Below, piece by piece: positions 19,617 through 22,149 of a stretch of 22,149 nt of DNA. Origin of the DNA: a virus; IMG/VR virus record IMGVR_UViG_3300036652_000990, positions 1 through 22,149 of that record; one strand, 5' to 3'. Both the position numbers and the translations under genes were made by a program. Each line of letters starts with the position of its first letter. Positions within the stretch are counted from its first letter, which is position 1. Below the pieces are notes generated by a model, which was not told the origin of the DNA, did no database searches, and saw only the letters and a program-made list of their open reading frames with translations.

Positions 19617-19653
19617 CCAAAAGGCCGAGAGCTTCCCGCTCTCGGCCTTTTGG
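19617..19653. terminator. strong bidirectional-type terminator
   Basis: Arms of 16 bp, ccaaaaggccgagagc (19617-19632) and gctctcggccttttgg (19638-19653), pair perfectly around a 5-base loop and are flanked by T and A runs. It is the strongest terminator hairpin in the window and closes the HNH transcript, and possibly the capsid transcript too. Confidence 0.88.
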
Positions 19654-19688
19654 TTTCCCATCCTCACCTCTCTGTCAGGAGTGCATCC

Positions 19689-20054
19689 ATGCGCCTCTAT
19701 TCGCTTACGGGCGCGGTTGCGCTCGACGACCCCGAGTTCGGCCATCTCGAAGCCGACGAGCAGGGCGGCTTCGCGATGCCCGGGCCGCTCTCCGACCGGC
19801 TTCACCGCTTCCACGTGAACGGCGCCCCGCTTTGGGAGTCGGACGCCGAGCGGCACCTGCGCGGGGTCGCGGAGGATCGGGCCCACGCCCAGGACCCCGC
19901 CGTGATGCTCGGCCTCATGCAGCGCCTCGTGCAACTCGCCGAAGTCGAACGGCCGCCGGCTTCCCCGGACGCGCCGCCCGCGGAGCAACCCGGGGTCGAA
20001 GCCCCCCCGGTGGCCTCGTCGACCCGTAAGCGCCCCGCGGGCAAGCCTTCCTGA
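19689..20054 (+). CDS. conserved small head-region protein
   Basis: The gene encodes 121 residues from ATG 19689, with CAGGAG upstream. It opens MRLYSLTGAVALDDPEFGHL, then GGFAMPGPLSDRLHRFHVNG, a pattern seen in small proteins downstream of actinophage capsid genes. Residues about 60-85 are helical (DPAVMLGLMQRLVQLAEVE). The tail is Pro/Ala-rich and ends basic (TRKRPAGKPS). An in-frame start at 19515 would cross the terminator and the HNH gene and is rejected. Possible roles are head-tail joining or capsid-binding accessory; the sequence does not decide. Confidence 0.8.
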   Translation: MRLYSLTGAVALDDPEFGHLEADEQGGFAMPGPLSDRLHRFHVNGAPLWESDAERHLRGVAEDRAHAQDPAVMLGLMQRLVQLAEVERPPASPDAPPAEQPGVEAPPVASSTRKRPAGKPS

Positions 20055-20113
20055 CCGAACCTCATGCGGATCGGCCACGTGCTGCGCCTGGAACCCGATG
20101 GGGGTGATCGGCT

Positions 20114-21055
20114 GTGCCGCTGGGTACTCCGTACGTCGTCCCTTCGATGCTCCAGGCGATGCCGCTGGGTGTGGCGTGGGGCATCATCCCGTTCCCGAAG
20201 GCCACGAGCGGTGAGCAGCTGGCGGCGCAGACCGATATCTGCTGGCGGGCCACGTCGATCGTGGACACGTACTGCCACCAGGTGCTGCGGGCGACGGTCG
20301 ACAGCGATCAGCTGTCGGGTCCGGGCGGCCGGGTCGGCATTGATCCGGATACGGGCAACGGGGTCCTGATCATGCGCCGGTGGCCGGTCATGTCGGTCCT
20401 GGCGGTGCAGACGGCCCGCAACGCGGTGTGGCCGTGGACGTGGTCGACGGTTCCGGCGGGCATGTACGCCCCGGAGCATCCGCTGATCAACTCGTTCACG
20501 GACGCGGCGTCGGCGACGGCCCCCGACGGCGGTTGGAAGATCCTGCTCGCGCCGGGCTTCGTGACGCGCCGGTGCGGGCGGAACTCGACGCGCCTGTGGG
20601 TGTCGTACACCAACGGGTGGCCGCACACCTCCTTGACTCAGCCCGCGACAGCGGGTGCGTCGGTCCTGTACGTGGACGACGTGACCGGGTTCACCGGCGC
20701 GGCCGGGTTCGCCTACGACGGGGCCGGGACGGAGCAGGTGTCGGTGCTGTCGGTGGCTGCGACGACGCCGCTGGCCCTGCCGAACGGGGCCGGTACGGCG
20801 CAGACGGGTCCGGGCACGGTGACGCTCGCCTCCCCGCTGGCGTCCGCGCACGCCGCCGGGGTGGTGGTGTCGTCGCTGCCGGCGAACGTGATCTGGGCGT
20901 CCGCTTTGGCGGCTTCCTCGCAGGCGCTGGAGGCGGGCATCACGTCCGTCAGCATCCAGAACCTGTCGGGTGCGATGGGCGAGGGCGGCAAGGGCGTCAC
21001 GGATGTCATCACCGAGTACGAAGTCCTGCTGGAGAGCTTTCGCAGGGTCGCGTAA
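20114..21055 (+). CDS. head-tail adaptor (connector) protein
   Basis: The gene encodes 313 residues from GTG 20114 (weak ribosome-binding site GGGGGTG about nine bases upstream). ATSGEQLAAQTDICWRATSI, continuing VDTYCHQVLRATVD, has the helical look of gp6-type head-tail connectors that dock beneath the portal; LIMRRWPVMSVLAVQT follows. An extra beta segment (about 181-255) is bounded by GASVLYVDDVTGFTGAAG and AHAAGVVVSSLP, similar to small repeat domains in phage structural proteins. The last part (TDVITEYEVLLESFRRVA) is a helical tail. Position after capsid genes fits. The inserted domain makes it about twice the size of a minimal gp6-type adaptor. Confidence 0.72.
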   Translation: MPLGTPYVVPSMLQAMPLGVAWGIIPFPKATSGEQLAAQTDICWRATSIVDTYCHQVLRATVDSDQLSGPGGRVGIDPDTGNGVLIMRRWPVMSVLAVQTARNAVWPWTWSTVPAGMYAPEHPLINSFTDAASATAPDGGWKILLAPGFVTRRCGRNSTRLWVSYTNGWPHTSLTQPATAGASVLYVDDVTGFTGAAGFAYDGAGTEQVSVLSVAATTPLALPNGAGTAQTGPGTVTLASPLASAHAAGVVVSSLPANVIWASALAASSQALEAGITSVSIQNLSGAMGEGGKGVTDVITEYEVLLESFRRVA

Positions 21056-21065
21056 GGAGGCACGG

Positions 21066-21206
21066 ATGGCGCGTCGTCGCAGCAGCCGGCGGGTGGACCA
21101 CGACAAGAAGCGCAAGGCGAAGTCCCGCACGAAAGCCGTGAAGGACGCCCACGTCGGGGCGAAGGTCCACAACCGGACGGTCAACGCACCCAAGGGCGGC
21201 TGGTAG
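21066..21206 (+). CDS. 46-residue highly basic protein
   Basis: The gene encodes 46 residues from ATG 21066, preceded by TAAGGAGG, the best ribosome-binding site in the window, which overlaps the stop of the adaptor gene. Around half of its first 25 residues are Arg or Lys (MARRRSSRRVDHDKKRKAKS). It ends NRTVNAPKGGW. No hydrophobic core is apparent, so it may be disordered and bind nucleic acid or acidic partners. Function unknown; the ribosome-binding site makes strong translation likely. Confidence 0.7.
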   Translation: MARRRSSRRVDHDKKRKAKSRTKAVKDAHVGAKVHNRTVNAPKGGW

Positions 21207-21234
21207 TCGCCTCCGACCCGATCGGGGGTGACCG

Positions 21235-21717
21235 GTGCCGCTCAATTCCATCCAATACACCGTGCGCGGAATCCTCGACGGACTGGCCATCCCCGGCGGC
21301 GGCGCGCCCCTGGAGGCGTACATCACCCCGCCGACCGTCGAGGACCTGAACGGCCCGAAGGCGTACATCTGGGGCTCACGGTGCAAGATCGCGCGGCAGA
21401 CGATGCCGCGCGGCCAGGGCTTCAAGAAGTTGGACTGGGACGTCGACATCTGGCTGTCGTACGAGACGACACCGGACTCGGCGACCGTGGACCAGGAGTT
21501 CCCGCTGATCGTCGACGCGGTGATGCAGGCCCTGTGGACGACGCCGCTGATGAACCGCTTCATGACCGACCCTACGACGGGCCTGAAATCGCAACTGCTG
21601 GGAATCGGCGAGGACTTCAGCTTCGAGTACCCGCCGGAACATACCCCGAACACGCTCCGGATGCTGTACTACATGGCCCGTCTGAGCGTCAACGTCCTTG
21701 AGGCGGTGCAGTTTTGA
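21235..21717 (+). CDS. probable neck or tail-terminator protein
   Basis: The gene encodes 160 residues from GTG 21235, with GGGGGTG upstream. It starts MPLNSIQYTVRGILDGLAIP and ends YYMARLSVNVLEAVQF. The alpha-beta order (N-terminal helix, DWDVDIWLSYETTPDSATVD, then a helix FPLIVDAVMQALW, and final strand) resembles tail-terminator and neck proteins of siphoviruses, which cap the tail tube and join it to the head. Position between adaptor and gp10-like genes supports a head-tail joining role. The exact role is not certain; a stopper-type protein is the main alternative. Confidence 0.6.
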   Translation: MPLNSIQYTVRGILDGLAIPGGGAPLEAYITPPTVEDLNGPKAYIWGSRCKIARQTMPRGQGFKKLDWDVDIWLSYETTPDSATVDQEFPLIVDAVMQALWTTPLMNRFMTDPTTGLKSQLLGIGEDFSFEYPPEHTPNTLRMLYYMARLSVNVLEAVQF

Positions 21718-22149
21718 GCATCAGCATCCGAATCAGCGGGGGCCGTGGTTCGCGGGGCTTCCGGTTCGAGGCGGCAGCCGCCCAGTGGGCGGCGGAGACG
21801 GGTCCGATGGTGCGCGGCCGGCTGAAGGAGACGGCGCCGGTCGGCAAGGGTCCGAGGGCGGGGCGGTTGCGGGACTCGATCCGCTACGAACCGCACCTCG
21901 CGGCGGCCAGCGGGCAGTTGGTGTTCACGTCGACCGCCCCGTACGCCGGGTTCGTCGTGCGCGGCACCAAGGCGCACGACATCCCCTTCAAGAAGCCGCA
22001 GCCCCTGCTGTTCAAGGTCGGCTGGCGCACCGTGCGCGTGGTGCACCACCCCGGCACGAAACCGAACCCGTTCCCCGAGCGTGCGATCCGGCCGCTGCTG
22101 CCGCTGATCCAAGCCCGCCTGCGGGAGATCACCCGATCGAACATGAGGT
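21714..22149 (+). CDS. HK97-gp10-like head-tail protein (3' truncated by window)
   Basis: The gene starts at TTG 21714, overlapping the preceding TGA (TTGA), and stays open to the window edge, giving at least 145 residues. KETAPVGKGPRAGRLRDSI, then STAPYAGFVVRGTKAH, PLLFKVGWRTVRVVHHPGTK and PNPFPERAIRPLL are signature elements of the HK97-gp10 family, found in head-tail connection and neck components. The N-terminus starts directly with a strand (MSISIRISGG). Later starts are possible but would cut into the fold. The stop lies outside the window. Confidence 0.82.
   Translation, partial: MSISIRISGGRGSRGFRFEAAAAQWAAETGPMVRGRLKETAPVGKGPRAGRLRDSIRYEPHLAAASGQLVFTSTAPYAGFVVRGTKAHDIPFKKPQPLLFKVGWRTVRVVHHPGTKPNPFPERAIRPLLPLIQARLREITRSNMR

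Noticed and set aside
1-22149. CRISPR array, insertion sequence or transposase
   Set aside because: No regularly spaced direct repeats of CRISPR size and no transposase-like protein were seen. The mobile elements found are inteins and an HNH endonuclease gene.

Overview
The window is a block of bacteriophage or prophage DNA from a high-GC actinobacterial host. A Streptomyces-type host is likely because of the very high GC, the strong G/C preference at third codon positions, the frequent GTG and TTG starts, and the presence of DUF6221-type and other small proteins familiar from Streptomyces phages. Nearly everything reads on the + strand. No integrase, repressor or lysis gene is visible, so phage genome and prophage cannot be told apart.

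Layout. (1) 1-2419: tightly coupled small genes, many joined by ATGA/GTGA overlaps: a short two-helix membrane protein, a 33-residue hydrophobic peptide, a Cys-rich microprotein and a DUF6221-like protein. (2) 2362-2815: one probable minus-strand gene and a strong hairpin. (3) 2816-3846: a two-zinc-ribbon protein, a promoter-like sequence, an intrinsic terminator and an excisionase-like HTH protein. (4) 3847-4130: non-coding, with a 15-bp inverted repeat and a tRNA-Thr(CGT)-like gene whose anticodon stem is damaged. (5) 4131-6954: ten small accessory genes. Several starts share a repeated leader, and a zinc-ribbon cassette is present once intact and once as a relic. (6) 6974-9169: small and large terminase subunits. 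(7) 9189-14678: one 1829-codon gene encoding a portal interrupted by two LAGLIDADG inteins and fused to a Nudix domain and a MuF-like head protein. (8) 14712-18521: a protease-scaffold fusion, a terminator, and the major capsid protein. (9) 18522-19653: a free-standing double HNH endonuclease gene bracketed by hairpins. (10) 19689-22149: head-tail connection genes, ending in a truncated HK97-gp10-like gene.

How it works together. The terminase packages DNA through the portal ring. The portal precursor must splice out two inteins before a 1027-residue portal-Nudix-MuF protein can assemble. The XkdF-like protease with its coiled-coil tail directs prohead assembly and maturation around the capsid protein. 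The last genes close the head and join it to the tail. Three separate putative homing endonucleases (two intein-borne, one free-standing HNH) sit in or beside essential head genes, which makes this morphogenesis block unusually rich in homing elements.

The most distinctive points are the double-intein portal, the XRE-like helix-turn-helix inside the second intein, the Nudix domain inside a portal-MuF fusion, the repeated start-associated leader at five consecutive gene starts, and the decayed zinc-ribbon copy. All functional calls rest on reading motifs by eye; no database search was run.
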